Under the pieces are notes generated by a model, which saw only the letters and a list, made by a program, of their open reading frames with translations, did no database searches and had not been told where the DNA came from. Both the position numbers and the translations under genes were made by a program. Shown piece by piece: positions 24,088 through 32,840 of a stretch of DNA of 64,000 bases (position 1 is the first letter of the stretch; each line of letters starts with the position of its first letter). Source of the stretch: Alphaproteobacteria bacterium (lineage in GTDB: Bacteria; Pseudomonadota; Alphaproteobacteria; Rhodobacterales; Rhodobacteraceae); assembly GCA_030429495.1 (NCBI GenBank), contig JAUIFH010000003.1:62001-126000 (forward strand). The letters are read 5' to 3'.

Positions 24088-25106
24088 GCGTGCCGGCCCG
24101 CGGCTGCGGCGACCGGCCGGCTGCGACGCTTGCGACCGCCCTCGGCGTCATCCTCGCCGCTTTCCTCGTGACCGATATTGATCAGTTCCTTCTCGATCAC
24201 CATCGGCCCGCCCCGGACCTGGTTGTGGATCGAGGTGATGTATTCGCCCAACATCCCTATGAAGAGAAGCTGGATCCCCGACAGAAAGAACAGCGCCACG
24301 ATGATCGTCGTCGTGCCCCTTGGCGCATCGCCGATCCCGAGGAACCACGCGAAGACCGAGAAGACCGAGAACAGAATCGACATCACGGCGATACCGAAGC
24401 CGACGAAGGTGCAGAACCGCATCGGCGCCTTGGTGAAGGCGAAGATCGCGTTCAGCGCCTGGTCGATCAGCATCATCAGGTTGTGCTTGCTGACCCCGCG
24501 CTTCCGCGCTTTCCACGTATAGGGGATGATGACCTTCCTGAACCCGACCGAAGCGATGATGCCTCGGATATAGGGATAGTGGTCGTTATGGCTGAGAACC
24601 GCGTCCAGAACCTTGCGATCGACCAGCTGGAACTCGCCCACATCGGGTGACAGTTCGAAATCCGACAGCGCGTTAACAATCCGGTAGAAGATCTTGCGCG
24701 CTGAGCGCAGGACAAATCCTTCCTCGCGCGTCGACCGCGCCCCGGCCACGACCTCATAGCCGCTTTCCCACAGCCGGACGAATTCCGGCAGATGCTCGGG
24801 CGGGTCCTGAAGATCGACAGGCAGCATGCAGAGCGTGGCGTCTCCCGTCGCATATCTCAACCCGTTGAAGGTAGAGCGGTAGACCCCGAAGTTGCGCGCG
24901 TTCACGACGATTCGTACCGAGGGATCACGCGCCGCGATCGTGCGCAGGATCTCGACTGTGCGGTCGGACGAGGCATTGTCGACGAAGATATGCTCGCGCT
25001 CGTAGTTCGGCAGGTCGCGGTCGAAGATCGCCTTCACCGCCTCGTAGCAGGTCTCGACATTGTCTTCTTCGTTGAAGCAGGGCGAAACGACGCTGATCTT
25101 CTTCAT
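24084..25106 (-). CDS. GtrB-like polyprenyl-phosphate glycosyltransferase (GT2)
   Basis: This 340-residue family 2 glycosyltransferase has a cytosolic catalytic domain, SVVSPCFNEEDNVETCY and HIFVDNASSDRTVEIL, the donor-binding DLQDPPEHLPE and GVSKHNLMMLIDQ. Two C-terminal membrane helices (about residues 235-300) and a basic tail follow. This is the architecture of GtrB, ArnC and dolichol-phosphate sugar synthases, which load a sugar onto undecaprenyl phosphate. A GtrA and two GT-C-like proteins are nearby, giving the complete three-part glycosylation scheme. It is divergent from the carnitine operon across a 308-base gap. Confidence 0.9.
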   Translation of the reverse strand: MKKISVVSPCFNEEDNVETCYEAVKAIFDRDLPNYEREHIFVDNASSDRTVEILRTIAARDPSVRIVVNARNFGVYRSTFNGLRYATGDATLCMLPVDLQDPPEHLPEFVRLWESGYEVVAGARSTREEGFVLRSARKIFYRIVNALSDFELSPDVGEFQLVDRKVLDAVLSHNDHYPYIRGIIASVGFRKVIIPYTWKARKRGVSKHNLMMLIDQALNAIFAFTKAPMRFCTFVGFGIAVMSILFSVFSVFAWFLGIGDAPRGTTTIIVALFFLSGIQLLFIGMLGEYITSIHNQVRGGPMVIEKELINIGHEESGEDDAEGGRKRRSRPVAAAAGRHA

Positions 25107-25414
25107 GGAAAAGGAACCACTTTCCGGGGCCGAAATGAACTGCTCAGAGCGCGTCCGTCCGGCAGCCCTCCGACTCGACGCGCGTGCAGTCTACCCTATC
25201 CGCCGGATATATCGGCGAAAACCCGGCATCTGGCGACCTGTCGTCGCGGTGATCGCCGGTGAATGACGCGGTTCGGTTCGAAATGATGCCGGATGCGAAA
25301 CAATCCCGATGCAGGCCGCGATGCCGGATTTCGTGAATCGTTCAGTTTCTTTCGCATTCCGCGAAATGGCGGCGGCGGCGGCCGCTATAGTTGTTCCAGC
25401 CGAGGAGGACCCCA
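25107..25414. promoter_or_regulatory. Divergent promoter region between the glycan and carnitine loci
   Basis: This 308-base gap separates the GtrB-like gene (minus) from the carnitine operon (plus). It carries an inverted repeat, TTTCGC / GCGAAA with a 5-base spacer (25350-25366), about 50 bases upstream of the first carnitine gene. That is a candidate operator, but no regulator gene is adjacent and the promoter elements are not clear. Confidence 0.4.
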
Positions 25415-26329
25415 ATGCCACTCACCATGAATCGCGAAGTCTTCATCACCTGCGCCGTGACCGGATCGGGCGGCACGCAGGACCGCAGCCCGCATGTGCC
25501 GCGCTCGCCCGAACAGATCGCCAATTCCGCGATTGATGCCGCCAAGGCCGGCGCCGCCATCGTCCACTGCCATGTCCGTGATCCGGAGACCGGCAAGCCC
25601 TCGCGCGATCCGAAATACTACCGCGAGGTGACCGAACGCATCCGCGATGCAGAGGTCGACGTGGTCCTGAACCTGACTGCCGGGATGGGCGGCGACATCG
25701 TCTTCGGCGGCGTGGAATCGCCCCTGCCGCCGGTCAGGGGCACCGACATGGTCGGCGCGACCGAACGCATGGAACATGTCGCCGACTGCCTGCCCGAGAT
25801 CTGCACGCTCGACTGCGGCACGATGAACTTCGCCGAGGCCGACTATGTGATGACCAACACGCCCGGCATGCTCCGCGCGATGGGTCGGATGATGACCGAT
25901 CTGGGGGTGTGTCCGGAGATCGAGGCCTTCGACACCGGCCATCTCTGGTTCGCCAAGCAATTGGTGGAAGAGGGCGTGCTGAAATCGCCCGCGCTCGTCC
26001 AGCTCTGCATGGGCGTGCCCTGGGGCGCGCCGAACGACCTCAACACCTTCATGGCGATGGTTAACAACGTGCCGTCGGACTGGAACTGGTCCGCCTTCTC
26101 GCTCGGCCGCGACCAGATGGCCTATGTCGCGGCGTCGGTCCTCGCGGGCGGCAATGTGCGGGTGGGGCTGGAGGACAACCTCTGGCTCGGCAAGGGCCAG
26201 CTTGCCACCAACGCCCAGCTTGTCGAACGCGCCGTCAGGATCATCGAGAATATGGGCGCGCGCGTCATCGGGCCAGACGAGGTACGGGCGAAGCTTGGAC
26301 TGACCAAGCGGGCGCCGAAGGGACGTTGA
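25415..26329 (+). CDS. BKACE (DUF849) family enzyme, probable 3-dehydrocarnitine cleavage enzyme
   Basis: This 304-residue TIM-barrel enzyme is a beta-keto acid cleavage enzyme. It starts at 25415 behind a strong GAGGAGG site; the track start adds eight residues. The zinc-binding His pair is AAIVHCHVRDPETGKP, and CTLDCGTMNF and RVGLEDNLWL are family signatures. BKACE members condense a beta-keto acid with acetyl-CoA, giving a CoA ester and acetoacetate. The next gene is a carnitine dehydrogenase-thioesterase fusion, so the substrate is most likely 3-dehydrocarnitine, yielding betainyl-CoA. That assignment rests on context. Confidence 0.88.
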   Translation: MPLTMNREVFITCAVTGSGGTQDRSPHVPRSPEQIANSAIDAAKAGAAIVHCHVRDPETGKPSRDPKYYREVTERIRDAEVDVVLNLTAGMGGDIVFGGVESPLPPVRGTDMVGATERMEHVADCLPEICTLDCGTMNFAEADYVMTNTPGMLRAMGRMMTDLGVCPEIEAFDTGHLWFAKQLVEEGVLKSPALVQLCMGVPWGAPNDLNTFMAMVNNVPSDWNWSAFSLGRDQMAYVAASVLAGGNVRVGLEDNLWLGKGQLATNAQLVERAVRIIENMGARVIGPDEVRAKLGLTKRAPKGR

Positions 26330-26420
26330 GCGTAGCGACGGCGTAACTACGCTATTGCTACGGATGAGATACGGACGACATACGCCCACATGAAGGGCTG
26401 AACGCGGAAAGGACGGGCGC

Positions 26421-27884
26421 ATGGCGCGCAAGGCATGTATCATCGGTGGCGGCGTGATCGGCGGCGGCTGGGCGGCCCGGTTCCTTCTCAACGGCTGGGA
26501 CGTCGCGGTCTTCGACCCCGACCCGGAGGCCGAGCGCAAGATCAGTGAAGTGCTGGCCAATGCCCGCCGGTCGCTGCCCGCCTTGTCGGACGTGCCGATG
26601 CCCGCCGAAGGCAGGCTCAGCTTCGCCGGGACGATCACCGAGGCGGTGGAAGGCGCTGATTACATTCAGGAATCCGTCTCCGAGCGGCTGGAGCTGAAGC
26701 ACCGCGTCTTCGCCCAGATCCAGCAGGCCAGCCACGGCGTCCCCATCGGCTCCTCGACCTCCGGTTTCAAACCCTCGGAGTTGCAGGAGGGTGCCGCCGA
26801 CCCGTCCGTCATCTTCGTCGCCCATCCCTTCAACCCGGTCTACCTCCTGCCCCTTGCAGAGGTCGTACCAAGCGCGAAGTCCGACGCGAAACTCATTGAG
26901 AGCGCAAAGGAAATCCTGCGCGAGATCGGGATGTTTCCGCTCCATGTCAGGAAAGAGATCGACGCCCATATCGCCGACCGGTTCCTAGAGGCCGTCTGGC
27001 GCGAGGCGCTCTGGCTCGTCAAAGACGGCATCGCCACGACCGAGGAGATCGACGAGGCGATCCGCATGGGCTTCGGCCTCCGCTGGGGTCAGATGGGCCT
27101 CTTCGAAACCTACCGCGTCGCGGGCGGCGAGGCCGGCATGAAGCACTTCATGGCCCAGTTCGGCCCCTGCCTGTCCTGGCCCTGGACGAAACTCATGGAT
27201 GTGCCGGAATTCACCGACGAACTGGTTGACCTGATCGCTGGCCAGTCCGACGCCCAGTCGGGCCACTACTCGATCCGCGAGCTTGAGCGGATCCGCGACA
27301 GCAACCTCATCGGCTTCATGCGCGCCCTGAAGGACCGCAACTGGGGCGCCGGCAAGGTTCTGCTGGACCATGACAAGCGCCGCCGCGCCGCATTCCACGA
27401 TGGCGCCGCGACCGGTGAAGGCGCGCCGCTCGTCATGGCGCAGATGCAGGTGCTTCCGGGCTGGATCGACTATAACGGCCACATGACCGAAAGCCGGTAT
27501 CTTTTCGCTGCATCAGATACTTCGGACGCGTTCCTCAGGTTGATCGGCGCGGATATGGACTATGTCGCAGGCGGTCACAGCTACTATACCGCCGAGACCC
27601 ATATCATGCATCTGGGCGAGGCCAAACTCGGCGACCGGCTGACCGGCACGTTGCAGATCCTCGGCAGCGACGAAAAGCGCATCCATGCGTTCATCCGTAT
27701 CCAGCGCGGCGAGGACGTGGTGGCGAGCCTCGAACAGATGTTCCTCCATGTCGACATGAAGGCCGGCCGCGCCTGCGCCGCAGCGCCCGAGGTGCTCGCG
27801 CGCCTGGCCCCTCTCGCCGAGGCGCATAAGAGGTTGGCGCGTCCTGACGCCGCCGGCCGCCATGTCGGCCAGCGCCGCGCATGA
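26421..27884 (+). CDS. L-carnitine dehydrogenase fused to a betainyl-CoA thioesterase domain
   Basis: This 487-residue bifunctional protein has a 3-hydroxyacyl-CoA dehydrogenase-like part (residues 1-320): the NAD site IIGGGVIGGGWAARF, SSTSGF, and the catalytic-His motif VAHPFNPVYLLPLAEVV, which is typical of carnitine dehydrogenase. The C-terminal 150 residues are a hot-dog thioesterase (LPGWIDYNGHMTESRYL). The dehydrogenase makes 3-dehydrocarnitine; after BKACE cleavage the thioesterase domain can release glycine betaine from betainyl-CoA. The fusion is known from rhizobia. A GAAAGGA site precedes the ATG. Its stop overlaps the SDR start. Confidence 0.92.
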   Translation: MARKACIIGGGVIGGGWAARFLLNGWDVAVFDPDPEAERKISEVLANARRSLPALSDVPMPAEGRLSFAGTITEAVEGADYIQESVSERLELKHRVFAQIQQASHGVPIGSSTSGFKPSELQEGAADPSVIFVAHPFNPVYLLPLAEVVPSAKSDAKLIESAKEILREIGMFPLHVRKEIDAHIADRFLEAVWREALWLVKDGIATTEEIDEAIRMGFGLRWGQMGLFETYRVAGGEAGMKHFMAQFGPCLSWPWTKLMDVPEFTDELVDLIAGQSDAQSGHYSIRELERIRDSNLIGFMRALKDRNWGAGKVLLDHDKRRRAAFHDGAATGEGAPLVMAQMQVLPGWIDYNGHMTESRYLFAASDTSDAFLRLIGADMDYVAGGHSYYTAETHIMHLGEAKLGDRLTGTLQILGSDEKRIHAFIRIQRGEDVVASLEQMFLHVDMKAGRACAAAPEVLARLAPLAEAHKRLARPDAAGRHVGQRRA

Positions 27885-28642
27885 CCCCCCGGGTCGTCAT
27901 CACCGCCGGTGCCGCCGGTATCGGACGCGCGATGGCCGAAGCCTTCGCCGCCACCGGTGCGCAGGTCTGGGTCTGCGATGTCGATGAGGCGGCACTCGGG
28001 GCGGTTCCGGATGGCGTCCGCGCGAGCCATGTTGACGTCGAAAGTGAGACGGAGATCGCTACATTCCTGAACAACGTTAAGGATATATGGGGCGGCGTTG
28101 ATGTTCTTTGCGCCAATGCCGGCATAAAGGGCCCGACGGCGGCGATCGAGGATGTGTCCCTGACCGACTGGCGCGACTGTCTCGCAGTCAATCTCGATGG
28201 CGCGTTCCTGGCGGCAAAACATGTCGCCCCGATCATGAAGGAAGCGGGCAAGGGCGTCATCACCTTCACCTCCTCTACCGCTGGGCTTTACGGTTTTCCC
28301 TACCGCGCACCCTACGCGGCGGCGAAATGGGCGGTGATCGGACTGATGAAGACTGTCGCGATGGAACTTGGCCCCCACGGCATCCGTGCCAACGCCATCG
28401 CCCCCGGCTCCGTCACCGGCCCCCGGATCGACCGGGTGTTCGAGGCGGAGGCCGCCGCGAAGGGCATGAGCTATGAACAGGTTCGCGACGGCTATGCCGC
28501 CGGCACCGCACTCGGCCGCCTCTCGGACCCGGAGGACATCGCCAACATGGCCGTCTTCCTCGCCTCCGATGCCGCCCGCATGATCTCCGGTCAGGTCATG
28601 ACGGTGGACGGCTTTACCATCAACCCCGACCCGAAGGTGTGA
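27881..28642 (+). CDS. SDR family oxidoreductase in the carnitine operon
   Basis: This 253-residue classical short-chain dehydrogenase has the NAD motif ITAGAAGIGRAM, an NAG motif (CANAGIKGP), and the active site Ser (FTSSTAG) with Y-x-x-x-K (YAAAK). An Asp at the end of strand 2 (CDVDEAA) suggests NAD rather than NADP. It overlaps the carnitine dehydrogenase stop by four bases and lies 3 bases before an acyl-CoA dehydrogenase, so it is co-translated. It may oxidise D-carnitine or another hydroxyacid intermediate, or 3-hydroxybutyrate derived from acetoacetate. I cannot decide between these. Confidence 0.82.
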   Translation: MTPRVVITAGAAGIGRAMAEAFAATGAQVWVCDVDEAALGAVPDGVRASHVDVESETEIATFLNNVKDIWGGVDVLCANAGIKGPTAAIEDVSLTDWRDCLAVNLDGAFLAAKHVAPIMKEAGKGVITFTSSTAGLYGFPYRAPYAAAKWAVIGLMKTVAMELGPHGIRANAIAPGSVTGPRIDRVFEAEAAAKGMSYEQVRDGYAAGTALGRLSDPEDIANMAVFLASDAARMISGQVMTVDGFTINPDPKV

Positions 28643-28645
28643 GTC

Positions 28646-29809
28646 ATGGATTTCGGACTGTCTGAAGAACAGCGGATGATCGTCGAGACGACACGCGCCT
28701 TCGTCGAGAACGAGCTTTATCCGCACGAAGCCGAGGTGGAGCGCAGCGGCCACCTCCGTATGGATCTGATAAAAGAGTTGCAGGCAAAGGCGATAGAGGC
28801 AGGTCTTTATGCGGCGAACATGCCCGAGGAGGTCGGCGGCGCGGGCCTCGATACGCTGACCTGGCTTCTCTACGAGAAGGAACTGGGCCGCGCCAACTAT
28901 GCACTCCACTGGACCTGCGTCGCGCGCCCGTCAAACATCCTGCTGGCGGGAACCGAAGAACAGAAGGAACGCTATCTATATCCCTGTATTCGCGGCGAAA
29001 AGTGGGATTGTCTCGCAATGACGGAACCCGGCGCGGGGTCCGACCTGCGCGGCATGAAGGCCACTGCGCGCGAGGAAGGCGGCGATTTCGTCCTGAATGG
29101 CACGAAGCACTTCATCTCCCATGCCGACATCGCCGATTTTGCGATCGTCTTCATGGCGACGGGTGAGGAACAGACCCCGCGCGGGGTGAAGAAGAAGATC
29201 ACCGCCTTCTTCGTCGACAAGGGCACGCAGGGCTTCTCGGTCCGAGACGGCTACCGCAACGTCTCCCATCGCGGCTACACCAACGCGGTCCTCGAATTCG
29301 ATGATTGCCGGCTGCCGAAATCGGCGGTGCTGGGTGAGGTCCACAAGGGTTTCGACGTCGCCAACACCTGGCTCGGCGCCACCCGTCTCCAGGTCGCCTC
29401 GACCTGCCTCGGCCGCGCCGAACGCGCGCTCGGCCATGCGATTGCCTATGCGGCGGAGCGCGAGCAGTTCGGCCAGAAGATCGGCAAGTTTCAGGGGATT
29501 TCTTTCAAACTCGCGGACATGGCGATGGAACTTAAGGCGGCCGAACTTCTGACGCGCGAGGCTGCGTGGAAGTTCGATCAGGGCACGGTAACCGAGGCCG
29601 ACATGTCGATGGCCAAGCTCAAGGCGACCGAGGTTCTGGCGATGATCGCCGACGAGGCGATCCAGATCCACGGCGGTATGGGGCTGATGGACGAACTTCC
29701 CCTCGAACGCATCTGGCGCGACGCCCGCGTCGAACGCATCTGGGAGGGGACGAGCGAGATTCAGCGCCACATCATCAGCCGCGAGCTTCTGCGGCCGTTC
29801 GGCGCCTGA
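28646..29809 (+). CDS. Acyl-CoA dehydrogenase, probable gamma-butyrobetainyl-CoA / crotonobetainyl-CoA enzyme
   Basis: This 387-residue flavoprotein is complete. It has the FAD-binding CLAMTEPGAGSDLRGM motif, the central EREQFGQKIGKFQG, and the C-terminal IQIHGGMGLMDELPLER and ERIWEGTSEIQRHII. It shares the general layout of CaiA, which interconverts crotonobetainyl-CoA and gamma-butyrobetainyl-CoA. In an aerobe it would oxidise gamma-butyrobetainyl-CoA. A GAAGGTG site lies just upstream. It is followed by a 236-base gap containing an inverted pair of dispersed repeats, then the CoA ligase gene. Confidence 0.87.
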   Translation: MDFGLSEEQRMIVETTRAFVENELYPHEAEVERSGHLRMDLIKELQAKAIEAGLYAANMPEEVGGAGLDTLTWLLYEKELGRANYALHWTCVARPSNILLAGTEEQKERYLYPCIRGEKWDCLAMTEPGAGSDLRGMKATAREEGGDFVLNGTKHFISHADIADFAIVFMATGEEQTPRGVKKKITAFFVDKGTQGFSVRDGYRNVSHRGYTNAVLEFDDCRLPKSAVLGEVHKGFDVANTWLGATRLQVASTCLGRAERALGHAIAYAAEREQFGQKIGKFQGISFKLADMAMELKAAELLTREAAWKFDQGTVTEADMSMAKLKATEVLAMIADEAIQIHGGMGLMDELPLERIWRDARVERIWEGTSEIQRHIISRELLRPFGA

Positions 29810-29816
29810 ACTATCT

Positions 29817-30018
29817 TGCCTCCGGCGGGAGTATTTATGAACAGAAGAAGTAACGGTCGGTTAATCATGTTCGGCCAGTCTGACAGAGCGGTACAGGCGG
29901 GAGCGCCAATGACCGCAACAGGAGAAGGCACCCCGTCGCCGGCGTCGGGGCGGGGTGCCGGTCTCTCCTTCTTCTGTTCGGAAATACTCTCGGGGGGCCG
30001 GGGGCAGACAGCCCCCGG
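29817..30018. repeat. Inverted pair of dispersed GAAATAC elements (copies b and c) with hairpins
   Basis: Copy b (29817-29850) is in minus orientation and contains GAGTATTT and GAACAGAAGAAG. Copy c (29968-29997) reads CTTCTTCTGTTC then GGAAATACTCTCGG. Between them is a hairpin GGCACCCCG / CGGGGTGCC (29927-29959). Copy c is followed by CCGGGGGC / GCCCCCGG (29998-30018). The whole block fills the gap between the acyl-CoA dehydrogenase and the CoA ligase. The track ORF 29816-30049 lies across it and is not a gene. Confidence 0.75.
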
Positions 30019-30045
30019 CGGTCTCCAGAGGACCGGAGGCTGCGC

Positions 30046-32043
30046 ATGAGGCGCGACCTCTCCCGCCTTTTGCGCCCCCGTTCCATCGCCGTGATGGGCT
30101 CGGTCTGGGCCGAAAACGTCATCGCCCAGTGCCGCAAGATGGGGTTCGCCGGGCCGGTCTGGCCGGTTCACCCGACAAAGCCCGAGATCGGTGGGATGAC
30201 AGCCTATCCTTCGCTCACCGCACTTCCCGGCGCGCCGGATGCGACCTTCATCGGTGTGAACCGCCACGCCACGGTCGATGTCGTGGGGGAGCTTGCCGGC
30301 ATGGGGGCGGGCGGGGCAATATGCTTCGCCTCGGGTTGGACCGAGGCGGGCGAGGCCGAATTGCAAGACCGGCTCGTCGCGGCTGCAGGCGACATGCCGA
30401 TCCTCGGGCCGAACTGCTACGGCGTCATCAACTATCTCGATGGCGCGCTCCTCTGGCCCGACCAGCATGGCGGACGGCGGGTGGAGAAGGGCGTGGCGCT
30501 TCTTTCCCAGTCCTCCAACATCGTCATCAACCTCACGATGCAGGCGCGTGGTCTGCCCATCGCCTATGTCGCCTGCCTCGGCAATGCCGCGCAGATCGGC
30601 CTTGCCGAACTTGCCGGCGCTCTCCTGGCCGACGAGAGGGTGACGGCAATCGGGATGTATGTCGAAGGCATCGACGACGCGCCCGCATTCGCGGCGTTGG
30701 CCGAGGCTGCACGGGCGGCAAGAAAAGGGATCGTCTGCGTCAAGTCGGGCAAGACCGAAGCATCGCGGACCGCAGCTGCCTCGCATACCGCCTCTCTCGC
30801 TGGTGGCGGCGCGGCCTCGTCGGCCTTCCTCCGGCAGGCGGGCGTGGCCGAGGTCAGTACACTTCCCGAACTTCTTGAAACGCTGAAGATCTTTCATGTT
30901 CATGGTCCGCAGATAGGCGGACGCCTTTGCTCGCTCTCCTGTTCGGGTGGCGAGGCGGGGCTGGTTTCGGACCTCGCCGCGCCGCTTGCCATCGACTTCC
31001 CGCCGCCGACGGAGGCGCAGCGGCGTAAGCTGGGCGACATCCTCGGGCCCATCGTCACCATCGCCAATCCCTTGGACTACCACACCTTCATCTGGGGCGA
31101 CGGCCCGCGCACGACGGATGTCTTCACGACGATGCTGGAGGGCTATGACGCCGGCCTCTTCGTGATCGACCCGCCGCGCCCCGACCGCTGCGACCCGTCC
31201 TCGTTCCAGCCCGCGCTCGACGCCATCGTCGCGGCGCAGGCGGCGACCGGGAAGCCCGCCTTTCCCGTCGCCTCGCTGCCGGAGAACTTCGACGAAGAGC
31301 GCGCGATTGCGATGATGGCGGAGGGCGTTGCACCGCTGATGGGGCTGGAGACGGCGCTCGGCGCGCTGAAGGCGGCGCAGACGGGGCCGGGGAGGACCGG
31401 CTGGCGACCGGCGGCGGCGCTCGCGCCGCGTGAGACCCGGCTTCTCGACGAGGCGGAGGGCAAGCGGCTTCTCGACGCCGCCTCCGTTCCGATCCCGCAC
31501 GGTGTCATCGGGACCACGCTCGCGGAGGCGGCGGTCAAGGCAAAAGGGCTGACGCCACCACTTGTCCTTAAGGGGCTGGGCTTTGCCCACAAGACGGAAG
31601 CCGGTGCCGTGCGGCTCGGTCTTGCCACGCTTGACGGACAGTCCGAGATGCCGGGTGCCACCGGATACCTCGTCGAGGAAATGGTCGCCAGTGCCGTTGC
31701 CGAAATCCTGCTCGGCCTGCGCCGCGATCCGGTTTATGGCATCACGCTGACGCTCGGCCTCGGGGGCGTGACGGCGGAGGTTCTGGCCGATACGGTGACG
31801 CTGGTCCTGCCGGTGACGGAAGCCGAGGTGCTGGACGCGCTGCGCCGCCTCCGGCTCTGGCCACTGCTTGACGGCTATCGCGGCCGGCCGCGCGCGGACA
31901 TGGCGGCGGTGGCGAGGATCGCGGTCGGGCTCGGGCAGGCGATGCTCGACCGGCCGGAACTGGAAGAGATCGAGATCAACCCGATCCTAGTCCGCGAAGC
32001 GGGCGCGGTGGCGGTGGATGCGCTGATACGGGAGGCTGAGTGA
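30046..32043 (+). CDS. ADP-forming acyl-CoA synthetase (acetate-CoA ligase family)
   Basis: This 665-residue single-chain NDP-forming CoA ligase has an N-terminal CoA-binding domain (RSIAVMGSVWAENVI), a central succinyl-CoA-ligase-like part with the candidate phospho-histidine in AAASHTASLAGGGAAS, and a C-terminal ATP-grasp domain (PLVLKGLGFAHKTEAGAVRL). A GGAGG site precedes the ATG. In this operon it probably activates gamma-butyrobetaine, crotonobetaine or carnitine to the CoA thioester, the job done in E. coli by the AMP-forming CaiC. The substrate is inferred from neighbours. Its stop overlaps the hydratase start. Confidence 0.87.
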   Translation: MRRDLSRLLRPRSIAVMGSVWAENVIAQCRKMGFAGPVWPVHPTKPEIGGMTAYPSLTALPGAPDATFIGVNRHATVDVVGELAGMGAGGAICFASGWTEAGEAELQDRLVAAAGDMPILGPNCYGVINYLDGALLWPDQHGGRRVEKGVALLSQSSNIVINLTMQARGLPIAYVACLGNAAQIGLAELAGALLADERVTAIGMYVEGIDDAPAFAALAEAARAARKGIVCVKSGKTEASRTAAASHTASLAGGGAASSAFLRQAGVAEVSTLPELLETLKIFHVHGPQIGGRLCSLSCSGGEAGLVSDLAAPLAIDFPPPTEAQRRKLGDILGPIVTIANPLDYHTFIWGDGPRTTDVFTTMLEGYDAGLFVIDPPRPDRCDPSSFQPALDAIVAAQAATGKPAFPVASLPENFDEERAIAMMAEGVAPLMGLETALGALKAAQTGPGRTGWRPAAALAPRETRLLDEAEGKRLLDAASVPIPHGVIGTTLAEAAVKAKGLTPPLVLKGLGFAHKTEAGAVRLGLATLDGQSEMPGATGYLVEEMVASAVAEILLGLRRDPVYGITLTLGLGGVTAEVLADTVTLVLPVTEAEVLDALRRLRLWPLLDGYRGRPRADMAAVARIAVGLGQAMLDRPELEEIEINPILVREAGAVAVDALIREAE

Positions 32044-32840
32044 TGATGGAGATGCGGACAGAGGGACCGATCCGGACCCGCCGCGAAGGCGGCATTCTGG
32101 AGGTCACGCTCGACCGGCCCAAGGCCAATGCGATCGACCTGAAGACGAGCCGGATCATGGGCCTGACCTTCCGTGACTTCCGCGACGATGACAGCCTCAT
32201 GGTCTGCATCCTGCGGGCGGAGGGCGAGAAATTCTTTTGCCCGGGCTGGGACCTGAAGGCGGCGGCCGATGGCGACGCGGTCGACGGCGACTACGGAGTG
32301 GGGGGCTTCGGCGGGTTGCAGGAACTGCCGAACCTCAACAAGCCGGTCATTGCCGCGGTGAACGGCATCTGCTGCGGCGGGGGGCTGGAACTGGCGCTGT
32401 CGGCCGACCTGATCCTCGCCTCTGATAATGCAACCTTCGCGCTGCCGGAAATCCGCTCGGGCACCGTGGCAGACGCCGCCTCGATCAAACTGCCGAAGCG
32501 CATTCCCTATCATGTCGCGATGGACCTTCTGCTGACGGGGCGCTGGTTCGACGCGGAAGAGGCGTTTCGCTGGGGGCTCCTGAAGGAGGTCACCTCGCAA
32601 GCCGATCTTCTGCCGAAGGCGTGGGAGCTCGCCCGGCTTCTCGAAAGCGGCCCGCCGCTCGTCTATGCCGCGATCAAGGAAGTGGTGCGCGAGGCCGAGA
32701 ACATGCGGTTTCAGGACGCGCTGAACCGGATCACCAAGCGGCAGATGACGACGGTGGATCGGCTCTATTCGTCGGAAGACCAGCTGGAGGGTGCCCGCGC
32801 CTTCGCCGAGAAGCGCGATCCTGTGTGGAAGGGGCGGTAA
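32043..32840 (+). CDS. CaiD-like crotonobetainyl-CoA hydratase (enoyl-CoA hydratase family)
   Basis: This 265-residue crotonase-family protein is very like E. coli CaiD, including FFCPGWDLKAAADG, LNKPVIAAVNGICCGGGLEL and NATFALPEIRSGTV. CaiD hydrates crotonobetainyl-CoA to carnitinyl-CoA. Of three possible starts (GTG 32040, ATG 32043, ATG 32046) I prefer 32043, seven bases after GGAGG and overlapping the ligase stop. It completes the route gamma-butyrobetaine to carnitine to glycine betaine within this operon. A hairpin begins at its stop codon. Confidence 0.9.
   Translation: MMEMRTEGPIRTRREGGILEVTLDRPKANAIDLKTSRIMGLTFRDFRDDDSLMVCILRAEGEKFFCPGWDLKAAADGDAVDGDYGVGGFGGLQELPNLNKPVIAAVNGICCGGGLELALSADLILASDNATFALPEIRSGTVADAASIKLPKRIPYHVAMDLLLTGRWFDAEEAFRWGLLKEVTSQADLLPKAWELARLLESGPPLVYAAIKEVVREAENMRFQDALNRITKRQMTTVDRLYSSEDQLEGARAFAEKRDPVWKGR

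Noticed and set aside
29816-30049. 77-residue ORF in the acyl-CoA dehydrogenase / CoA ligase gap
   Set aside because: It is made of the repeat and hairpin sequences and has no coding signature.
29761-31590. 609-residue minus-strand ORF opposite the CoA ligase
   Set aside because: The antisense of a complete ligase; it runs through the repeat block and has no domain.
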